Source of the DNA: Fidelibacterota bacterium
GTDB lineage: Bacteria; Fidelibacterota; UBA8477; JABMPR01
Length of the DNA: 64,000 nucleotides
Assembly: GCA_018650795.1 (NCBI GenBank)
Contig: JABIFG010000234.1
Location: 1-64,000 of the forward strand
Reading direction: 5' to 3'
The translations under genes were made by a program, and so were the position numbers. The stretch's first letter is position 1. Every line of letters starts with the position of its first letter. The notes beneath the pieces were generated by a model that was not told the DNA's origin, did not search any database, and worked only from the letters and a program-made list of their open reading frames with translations. This document shows positions 20,094 through 29,676 of this stretch, one piece after another.

Positions 20094-20271
20094 CATCCCC
20101 CCAAGGAAAAGTGAATCATTAAGATTGAATCATTCTCCTATGCCGATCTAACTTCCCGTCTTCGCTCGACGTGCTTCGCCCTCCCAAGCTAACTTCTACC
20201 TTCTAACTTCGCCTTACACACCTTATCTTTTACGATGTTACAAACATTTGTAATTAGCAAGGAACCCAAAT

Positions 20272-21360
20272 ATTAATGTTCTAAATCCAACGGCGAAACC
20301 TGACCTCACTGAAGGTGAAGAGAATTATCATCGCGTGATCGATCTAGCTCGTGAAGGGATTGCCATACATGTCAGTGATCGGATCGTATTTGTCAATCGC
20401 CGTCTGATTGAGATGTTGGGATATGAGAATTCAGCCGCGCTGGTAGGCAAGTCAATCACAGATCTTGTACAACCCGCTCGACGTGAGATTTCTAAACAGC
20501 TCGAAGCAACCATGCTTACTGAAAGTGATGATCTCTTTTCCATAGAAGATGTCTATGAATGTAAAAGTGGTCAGCTGCTGCCAGTGGAGGTATCCGCCAT
20601 TCCGATTCGATATCAAGGTGCTCCCGCCGTCCAGATTACCGCTCGGGATATATCAGAGAGTAAAAAGGTTGAAGCAGAAATCTGGGAATACCAGAATATG
20701 CTAAAACAATCCACCTCAGATCTGATTCTAGCTGAAGAGGCTCAACGTCGTCATCTCGCCATTGTACTCCATGATCATCTCGGTCAGAGTCTTGCCATGG
20801 CGAAAATTAAAATGGCTGGCTTACTAAGTTCAACACAGGATGAAACGCTTAAAGCCAAACTAAAAGCTATCGAGACGGATATCACTGATGCGGTCAAACA
20901 AACCCGCTCCATTACGTATGAGTTAAGTCCACCGGTCTTACATGAGTTGGGTCTCATTGAAGCTCTGGAATGGCGCCTGGAAAAAATTCGGCTGGAATCT
21001 GACATTGAAACTTCATATGAACACAATTTAGAGAACATAAAACTACGCAACGAGCAAGAAGTAATTCTTTTTCGATCTGTAGATGAGATTTTAAAAAATG
21101 TTACTAAACATGCTGCTGCCACCAAAGTGTCTATATCAACTCAGGCAACGCGCTATTCATTTTCTGTTGAAGTAGAAGATAATGGTAAGGGCTTTGATAC
21201 CTCAATCCTCGCACCAGGGCAACGCAGGAAAGATAGCTTCGGATTGTTTAGCATAAAGGAACGAATTGAATATCTTGGAGGAGTCCTGGATATTCAATCT
21301 GAACGAGGTAACGGAACGAAAATAATTTTGAATGTTCCTGTCTCACTGGAGGGCAACTAA
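20272..21360 (+). CDS. PAS-domain NarL-type (HisKA_3) sensor histidine kinase; start uncertain (ATT at 20272 or GTG at 20335)
   Basis: 'RHLAIVLHDHLGQSLAMAKIKM' H box, 'ELSPPVLHELGLIEALEW', 'EVEDNGKGFD'; PAS 'EENYHRVIDLAREGIAIHVSDRIVFVNRRLIEMLGY' begins upstream of the GTG. Confidence 0.88.
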   Translation: MNVLNPTAKPDLTEGEENYHRVIDLAREGIAIHVSDRIVFVNRRLIEMLGYENSAALVGKSITDLVQPARREISKQLEATMLTESDDLFSIEDVYECKSGQLLPVEVSAIPIRYQGAPAVQITARDISESKKVEAEIWEYQNMLKQSTSDLILAEEAQRRHLAIVLHDHLGQSLAMAKIKMAGLLSSTQDETLKAKLKAIETDITDAVKQTRSITYELSPPVLHELGLIEALEWRLEKIRLESDIETSYEHNLENIKLRNEQEVILFRSVDEILKNVTKHAAATKVSISTQATRYSFSVEVEDNGKGFDTSILAPGQRRKDSFGLFSIKERIEYLGGVLDIQSERGNGTKIILNVPVSLEGN

Positions 21361-22007
21361 TGTCTGTAAACATAATTTTGGCTGATGATCACACCCTATT
21401 TAGGCAAGGATTACTATCCATACTCAATGATGAATTAGGCTTCATCGTTGTAGCCCAGGCAGAGAATGGGCGTGAAGTAGTTAAACTGGCCCGGAAATTG
21501 AGCGCTGACGTCATCGTGATGGATATTGCCATGCCTGAACTGAATGGGATTGAGGCGACTCGACAGCTAATCCATGAGAATCCTGACACAAAGGTTATCG
21601 CACTCTCCATGCATTCTGATAGACACTTTGTGACTGGTATGCTCAAAGCTGGAGCTAAAGGATATTTGTTAAAAGATTGTGCTGGGGATGAACTCATTCG
21701 CGCCATCCGAGAAGTCCTACTCGATCGCTATTACATCAGTGAGGAGATTTCCACCAACGTTTTTGATGATTATGTGGTTAAACTGGTGGGCGAAGGAAAC
21801 GAAAATCCTGAGCTAACCGGTCGGGAAAAGGAAGTGTTGCAGCTCATCGCAGAAGGAAAAGCTACCCAGGAAATTGCTGAAATCTTGTATATCAGTGTGA
21901 AAACGGTGGAAGCCCATCGAGTCAAAATTAAAACAAAGCTAAAGCTAAATTCTATTCCAGAGCTTACTAAATACGCTATTCGAGAAGGCCTGACCTCTTT
22001 AGAATAA
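21360..22007 (+). CDS. LuxR/NarL-family response regulator
   Basis: 'ILADDHTLFRQGLLSIL', 'VIVMDIAMPELNGIEATR', 'LTGREKEVLQLIAEGKATQEIAEILYISVKTVEAHR'. Confidence 0.97.
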   Translation: MSVNIILADDHTLFRQGLLSILNDELGFIVVAQAENGREVVKLARKLSADVIVMDIAMPELNGIEATRQLIHENPDTKVIALSMHSDRHFVTGMLKAGAKGYLLKDCAGDELIRAIREVLLDRYYISEEISTNVFDDYVVKLVGEGNENPELTGREKEVLQLIAEGKATQEIAEILYISVKTVEAHRVKIKTKLKLNSIPELTKYAIREGLTSLE

Positions 22008-22181
22008 ACACTAAAGTCGGTTTACTAAATTACTTCCCTCTCAGTTGATGATTTTCCATCTGCTTAATTCATAGCTCAGAAAAGAGATTCAATTCCCCAA
22101 ATCCATCTTTTTACGTTCTAAATCGCCTGGCTCGATGAAAGCCATTTGTAATTTTACATTAGCTAAGTAGATTTCCGTGCT

Positions 22182-22547
22182 ATGGGAATACTAACCATCA
22201 AAAACCTCGTTTTTTACGGCTATCACGGAGTCCAGGATTTCGAAAAGGAACTTGGTGGTCGTTTCGAGGTAGATATCAAAATTCGCTATCCATTTAGTCG
22301 CTGTTCCTCAGAAGACACTCTGCACGAAGCCGTTGATTATCAGCAAGTGTATGGTGTCGTAAAGGACATGGTGACAGGCCGGAAGTATCATCTAATCGAA
22401 ACCCTGGCGAATCACATTGCCGAAGCGTTGGTCGATCAATTTAGCGTCGATGAAATAACTGTGGTGGTCCGCAAAAAGAAAGTTCCCATTGATGCCGTTC
22501 TGGATTTTGTCGAAGTGGAAGTCACGCGTCTGGGTCACCCGGAATGA
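22182..22547 (+). CDS. folB: Dihydroneopterin aldolase
   Basis: 'ILTIKNLVFYGYHGVQDFEKELGGRFEVDI...AVDYQQVY...HLIETLANHIAEAL'. Confidence 0.95.
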   Translation: MGILTIKNLVFYGYHGVQDFEKELGGRFEVDIKIRYPFSRCSSEDTLHEAVDYQQVYGVVKDMVTGRKYHLIETLANHIAEALVDQFSVDEITVVVRKKKVPIDAVLDFVEVEVTRLGHPE

Positions 22548-23047
22548 CCCAAGTCCTGATCAGTATCGGCTCAAATAAGCATAATCCGCAGCTTCAAATT
22601 GAAAGAGCATTCTCGAAGCTAAATGAGCGTTTTGAGAATGTTAGGATGAGCTCCTTATATCTTACTGAGCCAGTAGGAGGAATCCCGCAAAGTGAATTCA
22701 TCAATGCAGCGATCCGATTGGATACTCAGCTCAATGCCCATGATTTATTGCAATTTATAATGGATATAGAACGTCAGGCACATCGCAATAGAAGTATGGA
22801 AATACCTAATGGACCAAGAAGTCTTGACCTTGATATTATCCTTTTTGGTGATGAGATTTGTTCGGAACCTGATCTGGTGATCCCACACCCGCGCTTCAGA
22901 GATAGACGTTTCGTACTTGAGCCTATGCAGGCTATTGCCCCGGAGGTCATTGACCCTGTCAGTAATAAGAGCATTTCACAACTTCTAGCTGAGTGCACTG
23001 ATCTCAACTGGGTGAAAACAATGGAAGCGGAACTATTAACTCAATGA
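22544..23047 (+). CDS. folK: 2-amino-4-hydroxy-6-hydroxymethyldihydropteridine diphosphokinase
   Basis: 'VLISIGSNKHNP', 'GPRSLDLDIILFGDE', 'IPHPRFRDRRFVLEPM'. Confidence 0.96.
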   Translation: MTQVLISIGSNKHNPQLQIERAFSKLNERFENVRMSSLYLTEPVGGIPQSEFINAAIRLDTQLNAHDLLQFIMDIERQAHRNRSMEIPNGPRSLDLDIILFGDEICSEPDLVIPHPRFRDRRFVLEPMQAIAPEVIDPVSNKSISQLLAECTDLNWVKTMEAELLTQ

Positions 23048-23682
23048 GAAACCTCTACCATATCGCTATTGAAGGTGTCATCGGAGTTGGAAAAACCAGT
23101 CTGGCAAAACGTCTCTCAAAACATCTTGATGCCCGTTTGGTCCTGGAGGAGTTTGAAGAAAACCCTTTCCTCTCATCATTTTATGGTGATCGCAGACGCT
23201 ACGCTTTTCAGACCCAGCTCTTCTTCCTGCTAAGTAGATATCGTCAATTTCAGGATCTGAGACAAACCGAGCTGTTTTCAAAGTTACTTATTACTGACTA
23301 TATGTTTCAGAAGGATCGTCTGTTCGCCTATCTCAATCTGGATGAAAATGAGATGAGTCTTTACGATAAGATTGCCAGCATGATGGAAGAAACCATCACC
23401 CATCCAGACCTGGTTATTTATTTACAAGCTGATACAGATCGTCTGCTTTACAATATCCGCAAGCGGGGACGGGATTTTGAGTCGAACATCAATAGTGATT
23501 ACATTGTTGCCCTGAATCAAGTTTATAACGAATACTTTTTTCGATATAAGGCCTCTCCTCTCCTGATTATCAATGCAACAGATATTGATTTTGTAAACGA
23601 CGAAGATGACCTTTCTGACCTCTTGGAAACCATACGGCAACCCATTGAGGGCACCAAATTTTACAACCCAATCAAAAGGTGA
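23044..23682 (+). CDS. Deoxynucleoside kinase family protein
   Basis: 'HIAIEGVIGVGKTSLAKRLSKHL' P-loop, 'LEEFEENPFLSSFY', 'LVIYLQADTDRLLYNIRKRGRDFE'. Confidence 0.93.
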   Translation: MRNLYHIAIEGVIGVGKTSLAKRLSKHLDARLVLEEFEENPFLSSFYGDRRRYAFQTQLFFLLSRYRQFQDLRQTELFSKLLITDYMFQKDRLFAYLNLDENEMSLYDKIASMMEETITHPDLVIYLQADTDRLLYNIRKRGRDFESNINSDYIVALNQVYNEYFFRYKASPLLIINATDIDFVNDEDDLSDLLETIRQPIEGTKFYNPIKR

Positions 23683-23686
23683 TTTC

Positions 23687-23872
23687 ATGCGCTATCTGAT
23701 ATTATTCGCCGTGGCTTATCTGGCTTTCAAAACAGTTAAGAATATGTTGAGCAAGGTGAAAATTGTTGACAAGGATAGCATTAATCTTAATAATCACACC
23801 AGCGAATCATCTGCACGACTAAAAGTGGATGAATCTGAGATTGAAGATGCAGACTTTAAAGAAGTTGAATAA
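23687..23872 (+). CDS. Small membrane-anchored protein, DUF4834-like
   Basis: MRYLILFAVAYLAFKTVKNML...; start corrected from 23606. Confidence 0.55.
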   Translation: MRYLILFAVAYLAFKTVKNMLSKVKIVDKDSINLNNHTSESSARLKVDESEIEDADFKEVE

Positions 23873-23932
23873 TTCCCCTCTTTTCCGCTAAAAATTACAG
23901 TTTATTATGATTTGTTTTTGTTGCTGAACGTA

Positions 23933-23962
23933 CTTGTCGACAAGCCCGATTTATCTTATAAT
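23933..23962 (+). promoter_or_regulatory. Candidate sigma70-like promoter with palindromic operator over -35
   Basis: Perfect palindrome CTTGTCGACAAG (23933-23944) containing TTGTCG, 17-nt spacer, TATAAT (23957-23962). Confidence 0.45.
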
Positions 23963-23978
23963 TCGCCCCGTGAGTAGT

Positions 23979-24398
23979 ATGAACAACAAGCAAGTTTTTG
24001 ATCATTTTCTGGCCATCCCTTCAGACATTAGTCATATTGATAGAGTTCAAGATTTTGCACGCAATATCTTGAGCACGACTGACTACCCCAGAGAAACCCG
24101 GCACGACATTATTTTAGCTCTCCAGGAGGGTGTTAATAATGCCATTAAGCACGGAAATGGGAGCGATTCAGATCATGATGTTTCTATCAAAATGACCATG
24201 TATGATTCTCATCTAGAGCTGCGCATCCGTGATAAAGGAATGGGCTTTGACAGAGATTGTCTGGAAGATCCTACCACTCCAGAACAGCGTATGCGCTGTC
24301 ATGGGCGCGGTCTGCTCTTTATGGAGAATTATATGGATGAAATCTGCTTTGTGCGTACAACCGGTTATCACGAACTCAAGATGATCCGCTATAGATGA
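23979..24398 (+). CDS. RsbW-like anti-sigma factor / serine-protein kinase (HATPase_c_2)
   Basis: 'ILALQEGVNNAIKHGNGSD', 'LRIRDKGMGFD', 'GRGLLFMENYMDE'; start placed at ATG 23979. Confidence 0.88.
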   Translation: MNNKQVFDHFLAIPSDISHIDRVQDFARNILSTTDYPRETRHDIILALQEGVNNAIKHGNGSDSDHDVSIKMTMYDSHLELRIRDKGMGFDRDCLEDPTTPEQRMRCHGRGLLFMENYMDEICFVRTTGYHELKMIRYR

Positions 24399-24997
24399 AA
24401 AATCGCTGTACATTCCTTTTACTGCTGGTGCTTGGTTTTGGTGTGGTTATAGCACAGCCAGGTGAACCTATAAAATACAAAACATTGGGTGTGGACATGG
24501 AATTGCTCAGCTACGGCGGCAGCCTGGGAGGGTTCTATAGTTATCACACCAGCGAAGCTCTCAGTCTGGATATTGAAGTGGACTGGTCGCTGGTTGAAAG
24601 TAATGATACCTACACCTATTATAATTATTATGGTCAACCTATCTCGGTCAACAATCGCAACCTCAGCTTTGTCAAGCTGATGCCCGGAATCACCTGGTTC
24701 CCTTTCATAGAGACCATGCATCCATCCTTTCAGGTTGGTGGATTTATATCTGCAGGACCAGTATGGGCACTGAACACTGCTGATGATGAAGGCTTTTTTG
24801 ATAGATGGGCAGAGGTTGAGAGCAACATTGCTCCCTTAGCTCGTGGAGGTCTCCACATTCGTATCCTCAGTGGACAGGGTGCCTCCTATACATTCAGAAT
24901 TGGATATGACTATGCCTCTTTTGATGAGGTCATTGACTCACGCCAGACCTACAAGGGTCTCTTTTTTCAAGCAGGAATGGAATTTCTCCACCGGTGA
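24395..24997 (+). CDS. Outer-membrane beta-barrel-like protein, unknown function
   Basis: Signal peptide and alternating beta pattern; aromatic C-terminal strand 'TYKGLFFQAGMEFLHR'. Confidence 0.5.
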   Translation: MKNRCTFLLLLVLGFGVVIAQPGEPIKYKTLGVDMELLSYGGSLGGFYSYHTSEALSLDIEVDWSLVESNDTYTYYNYYGQPISVNNRNLSFVKLMPGITWFPFIETMHPSFQVGGFISAGPVWALNTADDEGFFDRWAEVESNIAPLARGGLHIRILSGQGASYTFRIGYDYASFDEVIDSRQTYKGLFFQAGMEFLHR

Positions 24998-25722
24998 ACA
25001 CCGGTGAACAAGTTTATCTGCCAGCCTTTAAAAGCGGGCAAACTCACCTAAAAATAGCAGGTACAGAATTTCATCACCTTATTCGCGTGCGGCGTTTTGC
25101 CGTGGGTGACGAGATCTGGGTTGTCAATGGTACCGGAGTTGCCGCTCGCGCTCGCTTAGACGTAATTGAAGAAGCATCCCTGGATCTCAAGGTTTTAGAA
25201 GAGCATCCTGGGAGGGGAGAGCTTGGAGAGCATCTTATTCTGGCAGTCGCAAATTTAAAAGGGGATCATCTCAAGCTTATTGTTGAGAAGGCCACCGAGT
25301 TGGGGGTAAACGAAATAATTCCCCTGCTTACCGACCACACCATAAAAAAAGGTCTAAATAGGAATCGCCTCGAGCGAATTGCTATTTCAGCCATGAAACA
25401 GAGCAGACGGTCAAACTGCCCTAAAATTCATGATCTTACATCCTTCTCAGTCTGTCTAAAAAGTTTTCCAGATGCTATCCACTTGTTTTGTTATGGATCT
25501 GATTCCAGTCTTCCACTGACTAGGGCAATGGATAAAATGAAACCTTCAATACCTCTGGTTATTTGGATTGGTCCAGAGGGAGATTGGTCAAAGGATGAAA
25601 TTGATTTAGCATCCATTTCCGACTATACTTTCACGGGTCTGGGTTCCAGACGCTTACGTGCTGAAACAGCGGCTATTCATTCGGTCGGATTGGTGTCGGC
25701 GCTACTACAGGATCCTGCATAA
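24994..25722 (+). CDS. rsmE: 16S rRNA (uracil(1498)-N(3))-methyltransferase
   Basis: 'FHHLIRVRRFAVGDEIWVVNG', 'KATELGVNEIIPLLTDHTI', 'IWIGPEGDWSKDEIDLA', 'GLGSRRLRAETAAIHSV'. Confidence 0.95.
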   Translation: MNTGEQVYLPAFKSGQTHLKIAGTEFHHLIRVRRFAVGDEIWVVNGTGVAARARLDVIEEASLDLKVLEEHPGRGELGEHLILAVANLKGDHLKLIVEKATELGVNEIIPLLTDHTIKKGLNRNRLERIAISAMKQSRRSNCPKIHDLTSFSVCLKSFPDAIHLFCYGSDSSLPLTRAMDKMKPSIPLVIWIGPEGDWSKDEIDLASISDYTFTGLGSRRLRAETAAIHSVGLVSALLQDPA

Positions 25723-25740
25723 CCCCATTAAGGAGGAGAA

Positions 25741-26085
25741 GTGTCACAAGAATGTGTTTTCTGTAAAATTATTGCTGGAGATATACCAGCCACACTGTTG
25801 TATGAAGATGAAGATGTACTTGCATTCAACGACATTAGTCCTCAAGCACCAACTCATCTATTAGTTATTCCCCGCAAACATATTGCAGGTCCGGCCGCCT
25901 TGACTGATGCCGACCAGTCTCTTATTGGAAAGCTGATAAAAAAAGGAACCGAACTTGCGGCAGAGGTTGGTTTGGATGATGGATATCGTCTGGTCATGAA
26001 TAATGGCGAAAAAGCAGGGCAGACCGTTTTTCACCTGCACTTGCATGTCCTGGGTGGCCGAGTTTTGACCTGGCCTCCTGGCTAA
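25741..26085 (+). CDS. HIT (histidine triad) family nucleotide-binding protein
   Basis: 'CVFCKIIAGDIPATLLYEDEDVLAFNDISPQAPTHLLVIPRKHI', 'QTVFHLHLHVLGGR'. Confidence 0.97.
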   Translation: MSQECVFCKIIAGDIPATLLYEDEDVLAFNDISPQAPTHLLVIPRKHIAGPAALTDADQSLIGKLIKKGTELAAEVGLDDGYRLVMNNGEKAGQTVFHLHLHVLGGRVLTWPPG

Positions 26086-26154
26086 AAATTTTGTAACACA
26101 GGTCTCTTTTGAGACTGCTTTCCCCGTAGCATTTATTGGAGATAGACACAGCGC

Positions 26155-29100
26155 ATGTATATATCTGACCTTGAAATTAAAGGATTTAAATCCTTCGCCG
26201 AACCAACTAAGCTCAAATTCGCTGAAGGATTGACCTGTATTGTGGGTCCCAATGGTTGCGGGAAAACCAATGTAGTGGATGCGATTCGCTGGGTTATGGG
26301 TGAACAAAAGTCTTCGGTTCTGCGCAGTCAGACTATGCACGATGTTATTTTCAGTGGGACGTCCAAACGTAAACCGGTCAACTTTGCCGAGGTATCACTT
26401 ACCATCCATAATGATCGTGGTCTGCTTCCAGTTGAGTACACCGATGTGGTTATCACACGTCGTGTATTCAGAGATGGCGCCAGTGAATTTTTCATTAATA
26501 AAAATGCGTGTCGACTTAAGGATATACATAACCTGTTTGTAGATACGGGTATGGGTTCAGATGCCTACTCGGTTATTGAATTGAAAATGGTGGAATCCAT
26601 CCTCAGTGAAAGCAAGGAAGAACGTCGCCGACTCATTGAAGAAGCTGCAGGGATAAATAAGTACAAACAACAACGTCGCTTGTCCATGCGCCGTCTTGAT
26701 TCAACCGACACCGATCTCAATCGGGTCAATGATATAATAAGTGAAGTCGAAAAAAGTGTCGGGAGTTTAAGAAGGCAACTGGCCAAGTATAAACGTTTCG
26801 ATCGTGTCCAGGGTCAGTTGAGGGATGATGAGATCTCTCTGGCTGTCTATGAAAGTACCCAGGTTCTGGAAAAATTGGCGCCCATCAAACAAAGAATTGC
26901 TCAACTTAAGGATGGTTATGGCGCCAGTGGTGAGGAAGTCAATCTGGAAGAAAACCGGGCTGAAGAAGCCAAAGAACAACTAAAGGCAATTGAGACTGAG
27001 CATCAGGAACAGCAGGAAAAGGTAAATGTCACCAACACGAATCGGATCAACATCGAACAAACCCTGTTGATCGCAGAGGAAAAAATTGCCAGTGCAACTA
27101 CAGCGCTGGATCGCATTCGTGTTGAACAGCATACCCTGGTGGAGCGAGAGGAATCTGCTCACACTCTGGAGTCTGAACTCAGTAATGAAAAAGCTCACAT
27201 TCAGCCCCGGATCGATGAGGCCAGAGCTAAGGATGATGTACTCAAGGCTGCTTTTGATGAAGCCGTAGACAAATATCGCAGTGCTAAAGCGGAGCACGAT
27301 GTTCAGAATCAGAAACATATGGAGTTACTGAATCGACTCAGTGATTTGAATCATCAAAAGAGCCACCAGGAAGCTGCGCTCACACAGCACAAAAGCAGTA
27401 TAGAGCATCTCAAGACTAAAAAAGAACGTCTCAAAAACTCTCAGGCTGAATACCGACAAGAATTGGGCTTGGTTGCATCAGATTTCACAGATGCTGAAGT
27501 CCAATACAAAACACTGGAAACCAAAGTAGCCGAATTGGAAACTGGTTTTCAGGACATGCAAACACAGCTTAATGAAACTCGCGAGACCCTGGCAAAAAAG
27601 AGGGGACGCCGGGTTAGCATCGAGAACCAGCTCAATTTTTATGAAGAATTGATGGAATCTGGGGAAGGGTACTCTGGCGGTGTGAGAAAACTGCTTGGCG
27701 GGGATCTGAAGAAGTTAGGTATTCTCGGGACAGTGGCCGATCTCCTGACTGTTGATGAGCGTTACGAGAAAGCGATTCAGACAGTCCTGGGTCCCTTGGC
27801 TGAGGCTTTGGTTACCAGTGATCGCAAGTCCGCTATGTCAGCCATTCAAACCCTGAAGGATCAAAAAGCCGGTTCAGCCACTTTTCTACCATTGGAACCC
27901 ATTCTAAAGACTAAAAGCAAAAATTCAACCATCCTGACTGGCAAACATGTAATCGGTGCTGCCATTGACTTTGTAACCCCAAAAGCCGGATATGCAGACC
28001 TGGCTCAATTGCTTCTTAAAGATGTCACCCTGGTTGATGATGATTTTGTGGCGGACTGGAAGCATATCAGCGGCCGAGCCGTGAGTGTCGATGGAACCCT
28101 CTATGACACTTTTGGTCTAGTAAAAGGTGGAGCCGGGGGTGCCGGTGAAGATACCATCATCGGACGCCAGGATCGCATCCAACGTTTGCGCGTGCAATTC
28201 TCTAAACTGGTGGATGAAATTCAAGAGCATAGCGATGCCATAGAGAAAACTCATGAGCAAATCGGGAGTCTGGAACGTGAACTGAGAACCAGTAAAGCTT
28301 CTCGGGATGATCAACGTCAAATTCTCCTTGAGGTGGAACGTAAAACCTCGCGTGCTCAGTATGGAATCAACTCAACTGAGGCTGACTCCAAGAGTGTTGA
28401 CCAGGAGATCGGGGAGCTGATCCAGGCCATTGCAGATGCTGAGGAACGCATTGCTTCATTCTCTCCACAACTTACGGAAGCTGAAACAGATAGAATCAGC
28501 ACGGAAAAGCAGATCAGTAAGATGGAAGCATCCCTGCAAACCCTCCTCAATCAGCGTGATCAAACCAGTGAAGATGCACAGGCCGGTCGTTTGGAGCATG
28601 TCAATCTGACCAATGAAGAAAGAAATCTGGATACACGTCTGGCTAACGTTGGTGAGACGCTTAAAGATATCGCTACACGTAAATTAGGCCTGGATGATGA
28701 GAAACTCAAACACGAGCAGACCTTAAAAAGCAATCGTGAGACGACTGAACTGGAAAAAGAACATCTTGTAAAAATAAAATCCGTTCTTCAACAAGAATCT
28801 GAAATGCTGGTCGGTTTAGCTGGTAAGGTCCAGGTCAAACGCCAGGCTTTAAACGAGTTGGAATTGCGTTTGCGTGATCATCACCATAAACGCGAAGCGG
28901 CTGCAGATGAATTGCGCGAGCTTTCTGTCTCAGGAGCCAATTTGGAAGCAAGACATCAGCACATTGTTGAACGTGTCCAGGAAAAATATCAAAGTGATTT
29001 GCCCCATGAATTGGATCTCACAGAATTTGATCAGGACCAGGTAGAGAAGCGTATTCGACGCAGCCAAAAATTTATCGAGGATCTTGGACCCATTAACATG

Positions 29101-29676
29101 GCTGTTCAAGATGAGTTTGACACGGAACAGGCCAGGCTCAATTTTCTAAAAGAGCAGCAGGCTGATCTCACTGAAGCCAAAACAAGCTTACTTGAAACCA
29201 TTTCCAAGCTGGATAGAATCGCCCGTCAGCAGTTCCGTGAAACTTATGGTCAAATTCAAGAGCACTTCAAAGGTACTTTTCAGATGCTGTTTGATGGCGG
29301 AGAGGCAAATCTCTTGCTTGAAAATCCAGACGACATCCTTGAAAGCGATATCATTATTAAGGCCACCCCCAGGGGCAAGAAGACACAAAACCTGAAAATG
29401 TTATCAGCTGGTGAAAAGGCACTTACCGCCATTGCCCTGCTGTTTGCCATCTATCAGGTCAAACCCAGTCCTTATTGTGTATTGGATGAGGTCGATGCGC
29501 CTCTGGATGATAGAAATATCCGAAAGTACACGAAGATGCTGGAGCATTTTACAACAAACACTCAATTTATAGTGATTACCCATAACAAACTTACCATGGA
29601 AGCGGCCAAATTTTTATATGGGGTGACCATGGAAGAGGAAGGAGTATCTCGCCTTGTATCAGTTCAATTTACTTAA
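26155..29676 (+). CDS. smc: Chromosome segregation protein SMC
   Basis: 'LEIKGFKSFAEPTKLKFAEGLTCIVGPNGCGKTNVVDAIRWVMGEQ', coiled coils with central hinge, 'LSAGEKALTAIALLFAIYQVKPSPYCVLDEVDAPLDD'. Confidence 0.98.
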   Translation: MYISDLEIKGFKSFAEPTKLKFAEGLTCIVGPNGCGKTNVVDAIRWVMGEQKSSVLRSQTMHDVIFSGTSKRKPVNFAEVSLTIHNDRGLLPVEYTDVVITRRVFRDGASEFFINKNACRLKDIHNLFVDTGMGSDAYSVIELKMVESILSESKEERRRLIEEAAGINKYKQQRRLSMRRLDSTDTDLNRVNDIISEVEKSVGSLRRQLAKYKRFDRVQGQLRDDEISLAVYESTQVLEKLAPIKQRIAQLKDGYGASGEEVNLEENRAEEAKEQLKAIETEHQEQQEKVNVTNTNRINIEQTLLIAEEKIASATTALDRIRVEQHTLVEREESAHTLESELSNEKAHIQPRIDEARAKDDVLKAAFDEAVDKYRSAKAEHDVQNQKHMELLNRLSDLNHQKSHQEAALTQHKSSIEHLKTKKERLKNSQAEYRQELGLVASDFTDAEVQYKTLETKVAELETGFQDMQTQLNETRETLAKKRGRRVSIENQLNFYEELMESGEGYSGGVRKLLGGDLKKLGILGTVADLLTVDERYEKAIQTVLGPLAEALVTSDRKSAMSAIQTLKDQKAGSATFLPLEPILKTKSKNSTILTGKHVIGAAIDFVTPKAGYADLAQLLLKDVTLVDDDFVADWKHISGRAVSVDGTLYDTFGLVKGGAGGAGEDTIIGRQDRIQRLRVQFSKLVDEIQEHSDAIEKTHEQIGSLERELRTSKASRDDQRQILLEVERKTSRAQYGINSTEADSKSVDQEIGELIQAIADAEERIASFSPQLTEAETDRISTEKQISKMEASLQTLLNQRDQTSEDAQAGRLEHVNLTNEERNLDTRLANVGETLKDIATRKLGLDDEKLKHEQTLKSNRETTELEKEHLVKIKSVLQQESEMLVGLAGKVQVKRQALNELELRLRDHHHKREAAADELRELSVSGANLEARHQHIVERVQEKYQSDLPHELDLTEFDQDQVEKRIRRSQKFIEDLGPINMAVQDEFDTEQARLNFLKEQQADLTEAKTSLLETISKLDRIARQQFRETYGQIQEHFKGTFQMLFDGGEANLLLENPDDILESDIIIKATPRGKKTQNLKMLSAGEKALTAIALLFAIYQVKPSPYCVLDEVDAPLDDRNIRKYTKMLEHFTTNTQFIVITHNKLTMEAAKFLYGVTMEEEGVSRLVSVQFT

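Noticed and set aside
25861-26340. 159-aa minus-strand ORF spanning HIT gene and smc 5' end
   Set aside because: Overlaps two clearly real genes; no domain pattern.
26155-29676. SMC-like protein as part of a defence (Wadjet-like) or novel SMC system
   Set aside because: Canonical full-length chromosomal SMC with hinge and standard heads; no Jet partners adjacent.
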